Shown here piece after piece: positions 53,210-62,674 of a stretch of DNA of 64,000 nt. Under the pieces are notes generated by a model. It was not told the origin of the DNA. It did not search any database and saw only the letters and a list, made by a program, of their open reading frames with translations. The stretch is from Sphingobium sp. JS3065 (GTDB lineage: Bacteria; Pseudomonadota; Alphaproteobacteria; Sphingomonadales; Sphingomonadaceae). Numbering within the stretch: the first letter of the stretch is position 1; the number at the start of each line of letters is the position of its first letter. Where the stretch lies: assembly GCF_026427355.1 (NCBI RefSeq), contig NZ_CP102665.1:866501-930500 (forward strand). Reading direction: 5' to 3'. The position numbers and the translations under genes are program-made.

Positions 53210-53248
53210 CGGGAGTGAGACGAGTCCTGTTTGGGATGAGGCCGGTTG

Positions 53249-53275
53249 CATAACGCGAACGACTCGCAATTGCAA
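53249..53275 (-). promoter_or_regulatory. Putative iron-responsive motif of the PepSY operon
   Basis: On the minus strand TTGCAAT, nine bases, TTCGCGTTATG; the plus strand has the dyad CGCGAACGACTCGCA at 53254-53268, resembling TGCGAACCAGTCGCA before the receptor (12 of 15 identical). The 11-mer TTCGCGTTATG is shared with the tonB upstream region. Confidence 0.45.
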
Positions 53276-53441
53276 ACCTGGCGCTGAATGAAATTTCTAT
53301 CAGCATATACCGGGGGCGCTGGGCCGGGGGCGGTCATGCCCCGCTATTGACGGGTGACGCCATCCCCACTAGCCGCCTTCGATATGGGGGTGCCATGAAA
53401 ACGTCATCGATTCCGATGGCTTTTCCGCAAAGGACGTACAT

Positions 53442-54422
53442 ATGCTGACGCTTGCCGCTGGAATGTTGATGATGGGAGCGCAGGCGGAATCGGTGGCGAC
53501 GCCGCCATCCATGGCGCCCGTCGCGACGCAGGCGACCGAAGCAGGCATCAACCCCCAGGTCGCGCCGACGGGCGCGCCGCAAGTGCTGGTCGTGCCGCCG
53601 CCGCCGGTTTTGCCGAACCTGCCCGGCGCGGCCCGCGATCCCGCCCCTGCGCCCGCCGCGCCGGGCGACATCGTCGTCACGGGCCATACGCGCCCGCCGC
53701 CGGGCGATCCGCTGGAACGGCTGAACGAGAAGAGCTTCGAGACGGTGCAGGCGGTCGACAAGGCCGTGGTGGAGCCGGTGGCCAAGGCCTATAACAAGGG
53801 CCTGCCCAAGCCCGCGCGCAAGGGGCTGCGCAATTTCTTCGCCAATTTGCAGGAGCCGGTGGTGTTCCTGGCCTATATGCTCCAGTTCAAGCCCGGCAAG
53901 GCGATGGAGACGGCAGGCCGCTTCACCATCAACACGACGCTGGGCGTGGCGGGCCTGTTCGACGTGGCGAAGCGCAAGCCCTTCTTCCTGCCCTATCGGC
54001 CCAATGGGCTGGCCAATGTGCTGGGCTATTATGGCGTGGGGCCGGGGCCGTACATGTATCTGCCGATCGTCGGGCCGACGACGCTGCGCGATATCGTGGG
54101 GAATACGGTGGACAAGCTGATCGTGCCCTTTGCTGTGGGCAAGCCGTTCAACGAGCCTAAATATGTGATCCCCGCGACGATCCTGAACCAGTTGGGCGAA
54201 CGGGCGGCGTTCGACGAGACGATCCAGCAGATCCGCAGCGAGGAAAACCCCTACGCTTATTATCGCGAACTCTATCTGAAGCAGCGCAAGGCGGAGATCG
54301 AGGCGCTGCACGGGCGGACGCCGGAAGAACCGATGACGCCGGTTTACGGGCCGGGCCTGGGGAAAGCGCCGCCGCCAGAGCCGGTTCCCACTGCAGACCC
54401 AGTTTCAACCCCAACCCCATAA
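53442..54422 (+). CDS. mlaA: MlaA/VacJ-family phospholipid-transport protein
   Basis: A 326-residue protein of the outer-membrane lipid asymmetry system. The MlaA domain (about residues 85-290) includes DPLERLNEKSFETVQAVDKAVVEPVAKAY, NFFANLQEPVVFLAYMLQ and FTINTTLGVAGLFDVA. YYGVGPGPYMYLPIVGPTTLRD is also a family signature. An N-terminal signal-like segment (MLTLAAGMLMMGAQA) has no lipobox cysteine, unlike most MlaA lipoproteins. A Pro/Ala-rich stretch of about 60 residues precedes the domain, and a short proline tail ends it. mlaBCDEF are not near. Confidence 0.92.
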   Translation: MLTLAAGMLMMGAQAESVATPPSMAPVATQATEAGINPQVAPTGAPQVLVVPPPPVLPNLPGAARDPAPAPAAPGDIVVTGHTRPPPGDPLERLNEKSFETVQAVDKAVVEPVAKAYNKGLPKPARKGLRNFFANLQEPVVFLAYMLQFKPGKAMETAGRFTINTTLGVAGLFDVAKRKPFFLPYRPNGLANVLGYYGVGPGPYMYLPIVGPTTLRDIVGNTVDKLIVPFAVGKPFNEPKYVIPATILNQLGERAAFDETIQQIRSEENPYAYYRELYLKQRKAEIEALHGRTPEEPMTPVYGPGLGKAPPPEPVPTADPVSTPTP

Positions 54423-54426
54423 TAAT

Positions 54427-54454
54427 CGTCATTCCCGCTTTCGCGGGAATGACG
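54427..54454. repeat. Short palindrome CGTCATTCCCGC...GCGGGAATGACG
   Basis: A perfect 12-bp arm palindrome with a TTTC centre between the convergent mlaA and glutamate dehydrogenase genes. It is the same type as 41047-41074 and could serve as a terminator for both genes. Confidence 0.7.
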
Positions 54455-54476
54455 GTGAACTGGTGAGAGAAGCTTT

Positions 54477-57400
54477 CTACCGCCCCAACAACCCCCGCGC
54501 CTGCCCCGCAATCTCCGCCAGCATCGCCACATTCGGCGTAGCCGCCGCCTTGGCGCGGTGGACAAGGGTGCGGAATTGCTGGATGCGCGCGCCTTTCTCC
54601 TTCAGCCATTCCTCGACATGATGGGCGACGTCCTTGCCCTTTCCCTGGGCGAGGAAGTCGAGCCGCACCTGCTGCATGTCCCGCGCCACGCCGGAGATCA
54701 GCAGCCTCTCCCACGGGTCGGACGGTTCCATGCGGGCGGCGGTGGATTGCACCCAGTCGATGCCGACTGCTTCGCCCAGATGCGTGAAGGCGCGGGTGAG
54801 GGCGACTTCATCGACCGACAGGCGGCTCGCCAGCGCGGCGATGCCGACCGCGCCGTCCAGCTTGAACAGCCCGGCGGCGCGGCGGGCGAGATCCTGCGGC
54901 GCGCCGAGCGACAGCAGCCGGTCCGTCACCGCCGCGACGCGGCGCAACGCTTCGCTGGTGAGCAGGTCGTCCACCTGTTGCGCCAGCTTGTCCACGCCCC
55001 TGGCCAGCGCGGCATGGCCCGCCTGCGGCAGCGTGCCGGGGGGCAGGCTGCGCAATATGTCCGCGATCTGCGCCCGCATGCCGTTGGCGATGTCGCCGAA
55101 CAGCGCGAGGCGGGCGGCTTCGGACATCTCCGCCGCGTCGATATCGTCCCACAGGCGATGAATGTCGTACAGCCGCTCCGCGATCAGGAAGGCGCTGGCC
55201 AGATCGGCGAGCGAGCAGCCCTCCTCCTCCGCCAGTTCGAACGGGTGGATCAGGCCCAGCCGGTTGACGATGCGGTTCGCGACCTTGGTGGCGATGATTT
55301 CCCTGGCCAGCGCATGGGCGGCGATGGCGTCCGCCTCCTTCTTGCGCATCGCGGGGGGAAAGGCCTGGGCCAGTTCCTCGCCCATGCTGGCGTCGGTGGC
55401 CAGGTCGCCATGCTCGATCGCGTCCTGAAGCGCGAGCTTTGCCGTCGACAGCAGCACCGCCAGTTCCGGGCGGGTCAGGCCCAGACCGTCCTGCCCGCGC
55501 CGCAGCAACTGGTCGTTGGCGGCCAGCCCCTCCACCTGGCGGTCCAGCCTGCCCGATTCCTCGAACGTCTCGATCAACCGCACATAGCTGGCAAGGTCCG
55601 CCGCGCCGCCCGCCTCCGCGATGGAGAGGCCCAGCGCCTGGAGCCGGTTATCCTCCAGCACGATGTCGGCCACCGCATCGGTCATGCCGACCAGCAGCGT
55701 GTTGCGGTCGTCGAAGGACAGGCGGCCTTCCGCCATTTCCTTGTTCAGCGCGATCTTGATGTTCACCTCATTATCGGAGCAGTCGACGCCCGCGCTATTG
55801 TCGATGAAGTCGGTATTGATCCGCCCGCCGCGCAGGGAGAAGGCGATGCGCGCCGCCTGGGTGGTGCCCAGGTTCGCGCCTTCGCCCACCACCTTCACGC
55901 GAAGCTGCTCGGCATTGACGCGCAGCCGGTCGTTGGCGGGATCGCCGACATCGCCATGGCTTTGCGCGGCGGCCTTCACATAGGTGCCGATGCCGCCGAA
56001 CCACAGCAGGTCGTTGGGGCTTTTCAGGATCGCGGCGATCAGCGCGGTCGGCTCCATCTCCGTTTCGGTGACGCCCAGTATCGCCTGCACTTCGGGCGTG
56101 AGGGGGATGCTCTTCAGGCTGCGCGGAAAGACGCCGCCGCCCTTGGAGATCAGCTTCTTGTCATAATCGTCCCAGCTTGACCGGGGCAGGGCGAACAGCC
56201 GGTTGCGTTCCTGCCACGACTTTGCCGGATCGGGGTCCGGGTCCAGGAAGATGTGGCGGTGGTCGAAGGCGGCGACCAGCTTGATCGCCTTGCTGAGCAG
56301 CATGCCGTTGCCGAACACGTCGCCCGACATGTCGCCGCAACCGACGACGCGCACCGGCTCGCTCTGCACGTCGACGCCCATTTCCGCGAAGTGGCGCTTC
56401 ACGCTGATCCACGCGCCCTTGGCGGTGATGCCCATCGCCTTGTGATCATAGCCGTTGGAACCGCCGCTGGCGAAGGCGTCGCCCAGCCAGAAATCCTGCT
56501 CCAATGCGATGGCGTTGGCGACGTCGGAAAAGGTCGCCGTGCCCTTGTCCGCCGCGACCACGAAATAGGGGTCGTCGCCGTCATGGATCACGACCTGCGA
56601 CGGATGCCTGACCTTGCCCTTGACGATATTGTCGGTGACCGACAGCAGCGACCGGATGAAGATGCGGTAGCTTTCCGTCCCCTCCGCGAACCAGGCGTCG
56701 CGGTCGATCTGCGGGCTGGGCAACTGCTTGGGATAAAAGCCGCCCTTGGCCCCGGTCGGCACGATGACGGCGTTCTTGACGCGCTGCGCCTTCATGAGGC
56801 CCAGAACCTCCGTGCGGAAATCGTCGCGCCGGTCGGACCAGCGCAGGCCGCCGCGCGCGACCGGTCCCGCGCGCAAATGGATGCCCTCCACGCGGGGGGA
56901 ATAGACCCAGATTTCGCGCCAGGGCAGCGGCGCGGGCAGGCCGGGAATTTGTGCGCTGTCCAACTTGAAGGCCAGCGCCTCCTGCGCCGCCGGGGCGTAG
57001 AAATTGGTGCGCAAGGTCGCGGTGATGACGGCGCGCAGCAGGCGCAGCACGCGGTCCTCATCGATGGCGGTGACCTGTTCCAGCCCCGCGTCGATGGCCG
57101 CCTGCGCGGCCGCGGCGCGGGCCGCGCCGTCCTTCGCTTGCGGATCGTGCAGCGCTTCGAACAATTCGATCAACTGGCGCGCGATGCCCTGTTCGCGGCG
57201 CAGCGTCTCGGCAAAGGTCGCCATGCCATAGGCCATGCCGGTCTGGCGCAGATAGCGGAACAGGGCGCGCAGCAGCACCACCGACCGCTGGTCCAGCCCC
57301 GCCGTCACTATCAGTTCGTTGAACCGGTCATTTTCCGCCACGCCCTCCGTCACCTGGGCGATGGCTTCGGTGACGATGTCGGCGCGGGCGATCACCGCGT

Positions 57401-59141
57401 CGGCGTCGCCAGCGGGCAGTTCCAGCACGAAGCGCTGGACATGGCCCAACGCGCCCGATTGTTCCTTGGCTTCCACCGCCGTCATCATCTCCTCGATCAC
57501 GCGGAAACCGAAATTCTCGAAGGCGGGGACGACTTCGGACAGGGCGATGGCGTCGTGGCTGTAAAGCTTCAGCCGCAGCCGTTGGGGCGTGTCGTCTCCA
57601 TTGCGGTAGATGCGGATCGCCTTGTCCCCAGGCCCCGACAGGCTGTGGAGCAGGCGGATGTCGATGGCCGCCTCGGCCGGGCCGGCGCCGTTGCGATAGC
57701 CCATGGGAAAGCCGGCGGCGTAGCGCTGGGCCAGGGCGGCGGCGCGGCCCGCTTCCTCCGTCTCCGCCAGCGCTTCCTCGACAGCGGGCAGCCAGCCGCG
57801 CACCATCTGCTTCAACTGCCGGTCGAGCGTCTGTTCGTCGGGTTCCGCCCCGCCGTCGCGCAGGTCGAGCGTGATGCGCAACAGGGCGAGGCCGCTTTCC
57901 TCCAGCGCGATCGACCAACTGAGCACCGGGCCGTTGCAGGCCTGGCTCAGCATGTCCTGCACCGCCACGCGCCGGGCCGTGGTCAGTTCCTCACGCGGCA
58001 GCCAGGCGAAGGCATAGAGATGGCGGGCCAGCGCGCTGGTGCCCAGCACCAGCTTCGGACGCGGCCGGTCGGTCAGCGACATGAAGGTCAGCACCAGCCG
58101 CTCCAGCGTCTCCCGGTCGAAGCCGATCAATATGTCGTGGGGCAGGGCGGTCAGCGCATGGGTCAGCACCTTGCCCGCATGGCCGTGCGGGTCGAAATTG
58201 AACTTGTCCATCAGCGACGACAGGGCGGATCGCAGCAGCGGCACCTTGTCCGGCGTCGTCGCCAGCCCCGCGCTGGTCCACATGCCCGCATGGATGGACA
58301 GGGCGGTGACCTGCTTCCCCTCCCGCACCGGCACGATGATCAGGTCCAGCAGCACCGGGCGGTGTACGCGGGAAAGGCGGTTGGACTTGATGATCAGGGG
58401 GGTGCGCTTGCCTTCCTCGAACCATGTGAAGGCCGCTTCGATGGTGGCGGGGGCCAGCAGCGGCTGGTCATGCAGGCCGCAGATGCCGATGCCTGTCCCT
58501 GCCTTGCCGTCGCGATGGCGCACTTCATGGCCGATCTGGGTGAAATGCCGTGCCAGGAACCAGCGCAGCAACGCCGCCCCTTCCTCATCGGGCACGGCGT
58601 CCGCATCGGCGGCCAGCGCCTCCCGCATCCTCGGCCAGTCGGCGACGGCGGCGCGGACGTCGGCCAGCGTCTCTTCCAGCGCCTTTTCCAGGGCGCGGCG
58701 GGCCTTGGCGTCAACCCGGTCCGCTTCGATATAGATCATCGATTCGCGGCGGGCGCCGGCAGTGTCGTCGTCCAGGATCGCCTTCAAACGGCCATTGCCG
58801 TCGCGCTCCACCGACAGCACGGGATGCAGCAGGCGATGGATGATGATGTCGGCGGCGGCCAATGCATTGGCGATGCTGTCCACCAGAAAGGGCATGTCGT
58901 CATTGACGATGGCGATCCGCATGAAGCGGCCCGTCGCCCCTTCGCCCAGCGTTTCCATGGCGATGGCGACATGGCCGGGGCCGCGGGTGGCGGCGGTGCG
59001 GGCGATGAAGCCGGCGGCGTCCAGCACGGCGTCCTGATCGAAGCCTTCGCTCTCTCCGGGGAGCGCGCCGCGCGCCAGCACCGCTTCCAGAGCGTCCCTT
59101 ATACTATGGTCAACCTGCTTCGATTCAGCCAATGCCGTCAT
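54477..59141 (-). CDS. gdhB: NAD-specific glutamate dehydrogenase (large, 180-kDa type)
   Basis: Oxidises glutamate to 2-oxoglutarate with NAD. The 1554-residue size is typical of the GDH180 class in proteobacteria. Regulatory N-terminal ACT-like domains occupy about residues 1-700 (IAIVNDDMPFLVDSIANAL); the catalytic core includes RWSDRRDDFRTEVLGLMKAQRVKNAVIVPTGAKGGFYPK (split here at RVKNA), GCGDMSGDVFGNGMLLS for NAD binding, and the C-terminal helical domain. ATG at 59141 follows AGAGG; the longer frame to 59210 adds 23 unrelated residues. It stands alone in the region. Confidence 0.96.
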   Translation of the reverse strand: MTALAESKQVDHSIRDALEAVLARGALPGESEGFDQDAVLDAAGFIARTAATRGPGHVAIAMETLGEGATGRFMRIAIVNDDMPFLVDSIANALAAADIIIHRLLHPVLSVERDGNGRLKAILDDDTAGARRESMIYIEADRVDAKARRALEKALEETLADVRAAVADWPRMREALAADADAVPDEEGAALLRWFLARHFTQIGHEVRHRDGKAGTGIGICGLHDQPLLAPATIEAAFTWFEEGKRTPLIIKSNRLSRVHRPVLLDLIIVPVREGKQVTALSIHAGMWTSAGLATTPDKVPLLRSALSSLMDKFNFDPHGHAGKVLTHALTALPHDILIGFDRETLERLVLTFMSLTDRPRPKLVLGTSALARHLYAFAWLPREELTTARRVAVQDMLSQACNGPVLSWSIALEESGLALLRITLDLRDGGAEPDEQTLDRQLKQMVRGWLPAVEEALAETEEAGRAAALAQRYAAGFPMGYRNGAGPAEAAIDIRLLHSLSGPGDKAIRIYRNGDDTPQRLRLKLYSHDAIALSEVVPAFENFGFRVIEEMMTAVEAKEQSGALGHVQRFVLELPAGDADAVIARADIVTEAIAQVTEGVAENDRFNELIVTAGLDQRSVVLLRALFRYLRQTGMAYGMATFAETLRREQGIARQLIELFEALHDPQAKDGAARAAAAQAAIDAGLEQVTAIDEDRVLRLLRAVITATLRTNFYAPAAQEALAFKLDSAQIPGLPAPLPWREIWVYSPRVEGIHLRAGPVARGGLRWSDRRDDFRTEVLGLMKAQRVKNAVIVPTGAKGGFYPKQLPSPQIDRDAWFAEGTESYRIFIRSLLSVTDNIVKGKVRHPSQVVIHDGDDPYFVVAADKGTATFSDVANAIALEQDFWLGDAFASGGSNGYDHKAMGITAKGAWISVKRHFAEMGVDVQSEPVRVVGCGDMSGDVFGNGMLLSKAIKLVAAFDHRHIFLDPDPDPAKSWQERNRLFALPRSSWDDYDKKLISKGGGVFPRSLKSIPLTPEVQAILGVTETEMEPTALIAAILKSPNDLLWFGGIGTYVKAAAQSHGDVGDPANDRLRVNAEQLRVKVVGEGANLGTTQAARIAFSLRGGRINTDFIDNSAGVDCSDNEVNIKIALNKEMAEGRLSFDDRNTLLVGMTDAVADIVLEDNRLQALGLSIAEAGGAADLASYVRLIETFEESGRLDRQVEGLAANDQLLRRGQDGLGLTRPELAVLLSTAKLALQDAIEHGDLATDASMGEELAQAFPPAMRKKEADAIAAHALAREIIATKVANRIVNRLGLIHPFELAEEEGCSLADLASAFLIAERLYDIHRLWDDIDAAEMSEAARLALFGDIANGMRAQIADILRSLPPGTLPQAGHAALARGVDKLAQQVDDLLTSEALRRVAAVTDRLLSLGAPQDLARRAAGLFKLDGAVGIAALASRLSVDEVALTRAFTHLGEAVGIDWVQSTAARMEPSDPWERLLISGVARDMQQVRLDFLAQGKGKDVAHHVEEWLKEKGARIQQFRTLVHRAKAAATPNVAMLAEIAGQARGLLGR

Positions 59142-59369
59142 GCGCTTGCCTCTTGCCTGCGGGATTCTCCCCGCTTCCCATGAACGGAGAAGGCGCCGGA
59201 GAACCGCCACGCGACTTCCCTATCGATGGCATCCACTATGCGCCACCGCTTCTCAAGGCTCAAGCCAGAGTTGGAAATTAAATTACGCTAAATTGTAATA
59301 ATATGATGCAGCGCAACATGGCAGGCCCGGCACCTCGCCAAATCATTCATGGGTTGAATGCCGCCCGGC
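59142..59369. other. Promoter gap between PAS protein and glutamate dehydrogenase
   Basis: No gene seen. An AT-rich patch around 59270-59305 (GAAATTAAATTACGCTAAAT) probably holds the glutamate dehydrogenase promoter. The PAS gene ends at the right side of the gap on the same strand. Confidence 0.5.
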
Positions 59370-60641
59370 TTAGCTCGCGGCAGCGATAATGGCACGCTGG
59401 CTAAGCTCCGACCCTTCCGGCACCGCGCCCACCAGAACCAGCGAACCGTCCTTCTCCCGCCGGGCTATCACCACCGCCAGCCCGTCGCCATCGGTCGCGA
59501 CAGAGAATGGATCGATCGCCGCCGCCGCCTTCATCGCGGTGCGGGCGATCTGCTGCCGGTCGGGCTTGGCCGGGCCATCGGTGCGACGCTGGGCGCGCTC
59601 GTCCCGGACCAGGGCTTTAAGGCCGCCGTCATAATTGGCCAGATAGTCGCCGAAGCCGCCCAGCGCGATGCCGTTGGCGCGGGCATGGTCCAGCGCGGTC
59701 GCATATTCGGTGATGCGCGTCTTGTCGTAGCTGGAGCCGAAGACCAGCTTCACCACGGCGGTCATGGGCGCGCGCGCCTGGACCTTCAGCCCGCTATTCT
59801 CCAGCAGTTCGGCATATTCGTCCGGCCGGGCGATCGTGACCAGGGCGAAGTCGTAGCTGAGGCCGATGGCGCGGTAGAGGGCGGCGTGGCTGCGCGCTTC
59901 GCTGGTGCGGGCCTGCTCCGCGCTGTCGCGGGCGAGGGCCAGCCAGTCGGCCAGCGGTGCGTCCTCGTCCGGGCTTTCCATGCCGGCAAGGTCCAGCGTG
60001 CCGAAATCCTCCGCCGCCGGGCCGTCCGCCCAGATCGGCGCGACGGGCGGGGCGGCGGGGCTGGCGAGCAGGGCGGCTTCCACCTCCCGGTCGATTTCGG
60101 CGGTAAAGGCCTGGCTGACCGCTTCCTTCCAGTTGATGACGCCGAAGACGAAATCGATCGTCTCGTCGTCGGAGGAAAAGGGCATCAAAATGCCGCGATA
60201 GAGGATTTCCGCGCCGCGCTGGTTGACGAAACTGGCCTCGAAACCGATGGGCGCGGCATTGGCGATGATCTGGAGATAATGGTCGGTCAGCCGCGACAGC
60301 AGCGAGCGGGGCGGCACGTCGTTGATATATTGGATGGTCCCATCGATCTCACACTCTTCGCGCAGGGCGCTGCCGAGATAGACGATGGCGGGGTTTTCCA
60401 GGCCGGTGCTGAAGTCGAGCAGGACGCTGTTAGGGCCGAAATCCTCCAGATCCTGGGGCGTCAGATCCTCGATCGAGGGCAGGCTGCGCTCGCCCAGCAG
60501 CGACGCCCAATAATTATAGGCGCGCACCTGCATCCGGCGCTCGTCGGAACCGACCAGAGGCGGCGTTTCGATCGCAGCATCGTCCGCGGACTCGAAATCG
60601 TCCGCTTCACTGGCGATTCCATATCCCCGCAGAATGTCCAT
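59370..60641 (-). CDS. PAS_5 domain protein
   Basis: A 423-residue protein. Residues about 40-170 fit the alphaproteobacterial PAS_5 domain: YNYWASLLGERSLPSIEDL, FGPNSVLLDFS, and FEASFVNQRGAEILYRGILMPFSSDDETIDFVFGVINWK (split at ILMPFSSD). The central part is acidic and disordered-looking. The C-terminal 150 residues contain YDFALVTIARPDEYAELL and a domain with FSVATDGDGLAVVIARREKDGSLVLVGAV. No kinase, GGDEF or HTH output is visible. Function unknown; signal sensing is inferred from the PAS fold. Confidence 0.85.
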   Translation of the reverse strand: MDILRGYGIASEADDFESADDAAIETPPLVGSDERRMQVRAYNYWASLLGERSLPSIEDLTPQDLEDFGPNSVLLDFSTGLENPAIVYLGSALREECEIDGTIQYINDVPPRSLLSRLTDHYLQIIANAAPIGFEASFVNQRGAEILYRGILMPFSSDDETIDFVFGVINWKEAVSQAFTAEIDREVEAALLASPAAPPVAPIWADGPAAEDFGTLDLAGMESPDEDAPLADWLALARDSAEQARTSEARSHAALYRAIGLSYDFALVTIARPDEYAELLENSGLKVQARAPMTAVVKLVFGSSYDKTRITEYATALDHARANGIALGGFGDYLANYDGGLKALVRDERAQRRTDGPAKPDRQQIARTAMKAAAAIDPFSVATDGDGLAVVIARREKDGSLVLVGAVPEGSELSQRAIIAAAS

Positions 60642-60823
60642 TCAATCTGTCCCTGGCCCAGGCAAAATCTTCACTTGAGACTCGACTGTGGCACGGGATG
60701 GTAAACATGCCGTAAAGACGCGAGCGAAAGATGGTCGGATGCGGTTGGCGCAGGATGGAACGGGGTGAATCGCATTTGCCCGCTTGTCCTGCGGGCAAAG
60801 CACTGTTATCTGCCCGCCCCAAC

Positions 60824-60899
60824 GCCGCTTTAGCTCAGTTGGTAGAGCACATCATTCGTAATGATGGGGTCACGTGTTCGAGTCACGTAAGCGGCACCA
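60824..60899 (+). tRNA. tRNA-Thr (anticodon CGT)
   Basis: Acceptor GCCGCTT pairs with AAGCGGC, D stem GCTC/GAGC, anticodon stem CATCA/TGATG with loop TTCGTAA (CGT), T arm ACGTG-TTCGAGT-CACGT, encoded ACCA end. Length 76 bases with CCA. Its 3' end borders the integrase gene and is the probable attachment site of the following island. Confidence 0.96.
60880..60899 (+). other. Probable att site at the tRNA-Thr 3' end
   Basis: P4-type integrases commonly use the 3' portion of a tRNA gene. Here GAGTCACGTAAGCGGCACCA is the last part of tRNA-Thr, and the integrase begins 198 bp later on the same strand. The second copy (attR) is not in the window, so the core length is unknown. Confidence 0.55.
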
Positions 60900-61097
60900 T
60901 TACCTCCTCCGTCAGCATCCACATCAGGTTGAAAAAACGGCGGAAATCTGCTAAAAATTCACTCTTTCTGGCTAGGTGCGTTTGTCGCCGTCCATGCCTG
61001 TCCGTTCCCCATTGGGGGTATCGGAAAGGGGTATGAGGCTAAAGCGTGAAACGCGATACCCCCAGGAAGCGGACGAGGCAGATGGGATGGTCGACAG

Positions 61098-62342
61098 ATG
61101 GCGCTTTCAGACACGAGAATCAGGGGGCTAAAGCCTCAGGACAAGCCATACAAGGTCGCTGACGGGCGCGGCCTTTTCCTCCTGATCAGCCCGAATGGCA
61201 GCCGACTATGGAGATTGAAATTTCGGATCGACGGGCTCGATGCTCAAGGACGGTTCAAGAAGGTCGAAAAGCTACTCTCCCTTGGCGCTTATCCGGATGT
61301 TTCTCTAAAGAGAGCCCGTATACTGCGGGACGAAGCGCGGGAGGTGCATGCTGCTGGCTTGGACCCCGCTCTCGAAAAACAGAAGGCGAAGGCAGCCGCC
61401 AGGATCAGCGCGGAGAACAGCTTTTCCAAGGTGGCCGAAATGCTTCTGGAAAAGCAGGAGCGCGAAGGGCTTGCGGAAGCGACCATCAAGAAAAGGCGCT
61501 GGTTCATCAAGCTCGTTTTTCCCGTCCTGGGGAAGCGGCCCGTCTCCGAAATCCAGCCGATGGAGGTGCTGCTGGCCCTGCGGCCTATCGAGAAGAAGGG
61601 GCGGCATGAGAGCGCGAAACGCGCACTCAATTTCATCGGGCAGGTATTTCGTTACGCAGTGGCATCTCAATTGGCGCCCGGTGATCCCACTCGCGATCTC
61701 CGGGGTGCGCTGACCATACCCAAGGTCAAGCATCATGCGGCCATTCTTGATCCGGAACGAGCGGGTGAGATGCTACGTGCTATTGATGGATATGAGGGGC
61801 AGCCGCTGACGCGCTGGGCCCTGCAGTTGTCGGCGCACCTATTTGTTCGGCCGGGTGAGCTCCGAAAAGCGGAATGGGCAGAGATCGACGCGGTGAAGTC
61901 CGTATGGCGCATTCCGCCCGCAAAGATGAAGGGACGGGTCGAACATCAGGTGCCTCTGTCACGGCAGGCTTTGGCTATCCTGGCGGAGATCAGGAGTCGG
62001 ACCGGGAGGGGGAAGTATGTTTTTCCTTCGATCAGAAGCGCGACAAATCCAATGTCAGAAAATACCGTGAATGCGGGCCTGCGACGGCTGGGTTATTCAG
62101 GAGATGAGATGACGGCGCACGGTTTCCGTTCCATGGCGTCCACTCTTCTGAATGAGTGCGGAAAGTGGCATCCGGACGCGATCGAGCGAGCATTAGCACA
62201 CAAGGACCGCGATTCCGTTCGGGCGGCTTATGCGCGTGGGGCATTCTGGAATGAACGGGTGGAAATGGCGCAATGGTGGAGTGATTATCTGGATCGGCTG
62301 AAGGACGAGCGGAAGGTGTTGCGCCCGGCGTTTGGTCAATGA
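61098..62342 (+). CDS. P4-type tyrosine integrase
   Basis: A 414-residue site-specific recombinase. DUF4102 N-terminal arm-binding domain: LSDTRIRGLKPQDKPYKVADGRGLFLLISPNGSRLWR (split at VADGRG). The SAM-like core-binding region is about residues 105-190. The catalytic part has Arg in LFVRPGELRKAEW, His/Arg in TAHGFRSMASTLLNE, the second His in ALAHKD, and the Tyr nucleophile in VRAAYARGAFW. Next to tRNA-Thr; it marks an integrated island that extends beyond the window. Confidence 0.95.
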   Translation: MALSDTRIRGLKPQDKPYKVADGRGLFLLISPNGSRLWRLKFRIDGLDAQGRFKKVEKLLSLGAYPDVSLKRARILRDEAREVHAAGLDPALEKQKAKAAARISAENSFSKVAEMLLEKQEREGLAEATIKKRRWFIKLVFPVLGKRPVSEIQPMEVLLALRPIEKKGRHESAKRALNFIGQVFRYAVASQLAPGDPTRDLRGALTIPKVKHHAAILDPERAGEMLRAIDGYEGQPLTRWALQLSAHLFVRPGELRKAEWAEIDAVKSVWRIPPAKMKGRVEHQVPLSRQALAILAEIRSRTGRGKYVFPSIRSATNPMSENTVNAGLRRLGYSGDEMTAHGFRSMASTLLNECGKWHPDAIERALAHKDRDSVRAAYARGAFWNERVEMAQWWSDYLDRLKDERKVLRPAFGQ

Positions 62343-62674
62343 GAGGATAGGGGTAAGAGATGCCACGCGTTCTGCGATGGGCAGCGGATCGTAAGAAATG
62401 CGAATTTTCGACCCTGTGTGGACGGCTCTCCGTTGGCAAGTGGCATATTGAGCTGTGCAGCGTTGGTTGGTGCGGCCATGTGTCCAACCTGTTGAAGCGG
62501 CGCATGGTGCCGCTGGCCGTAATGCCATTAGCGCTGCTCAGGTCCCAACCATTCCCGCGCACTCCAAGGTGCTGGGTCGAAATATGGGTTTTCCCGATCC
62601 GGCGGTTTCAACCGACTTTGTGCATTAGCTCCTGTCCGCCCTTCCCAACATCGTAGGCGCTGCGCGCCAAATCC
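62343..62674. other. Gap between integrase and IS110 remnant
   Basis: A frame of 98 codons (62360-62656) crosses this stretch but has no start context, no recognisable domain, and unusual Cys/Trp content, so I do not call it. There are no clear inverted ends either. It may contain the left end of the IS110 element. Confidence 0.5.

Noticed and set aside
56253..59183. 976-codon plus-strand frame opposite glutamate dehydrogenase
   Set aside because: Antisense shadow of a very large, well-supported gene.
60731..61036. 101-codon frame across tRNA-Thr
   Set aside because: It reads through a well-folded tRNA gene and has no other support.
62360..62656. 98-codon frame after the integrase
   Set aside because: No ribosome-binding site, no recognisable domain, and Cys/Trp-rich composition; probably non-coding island DNA.
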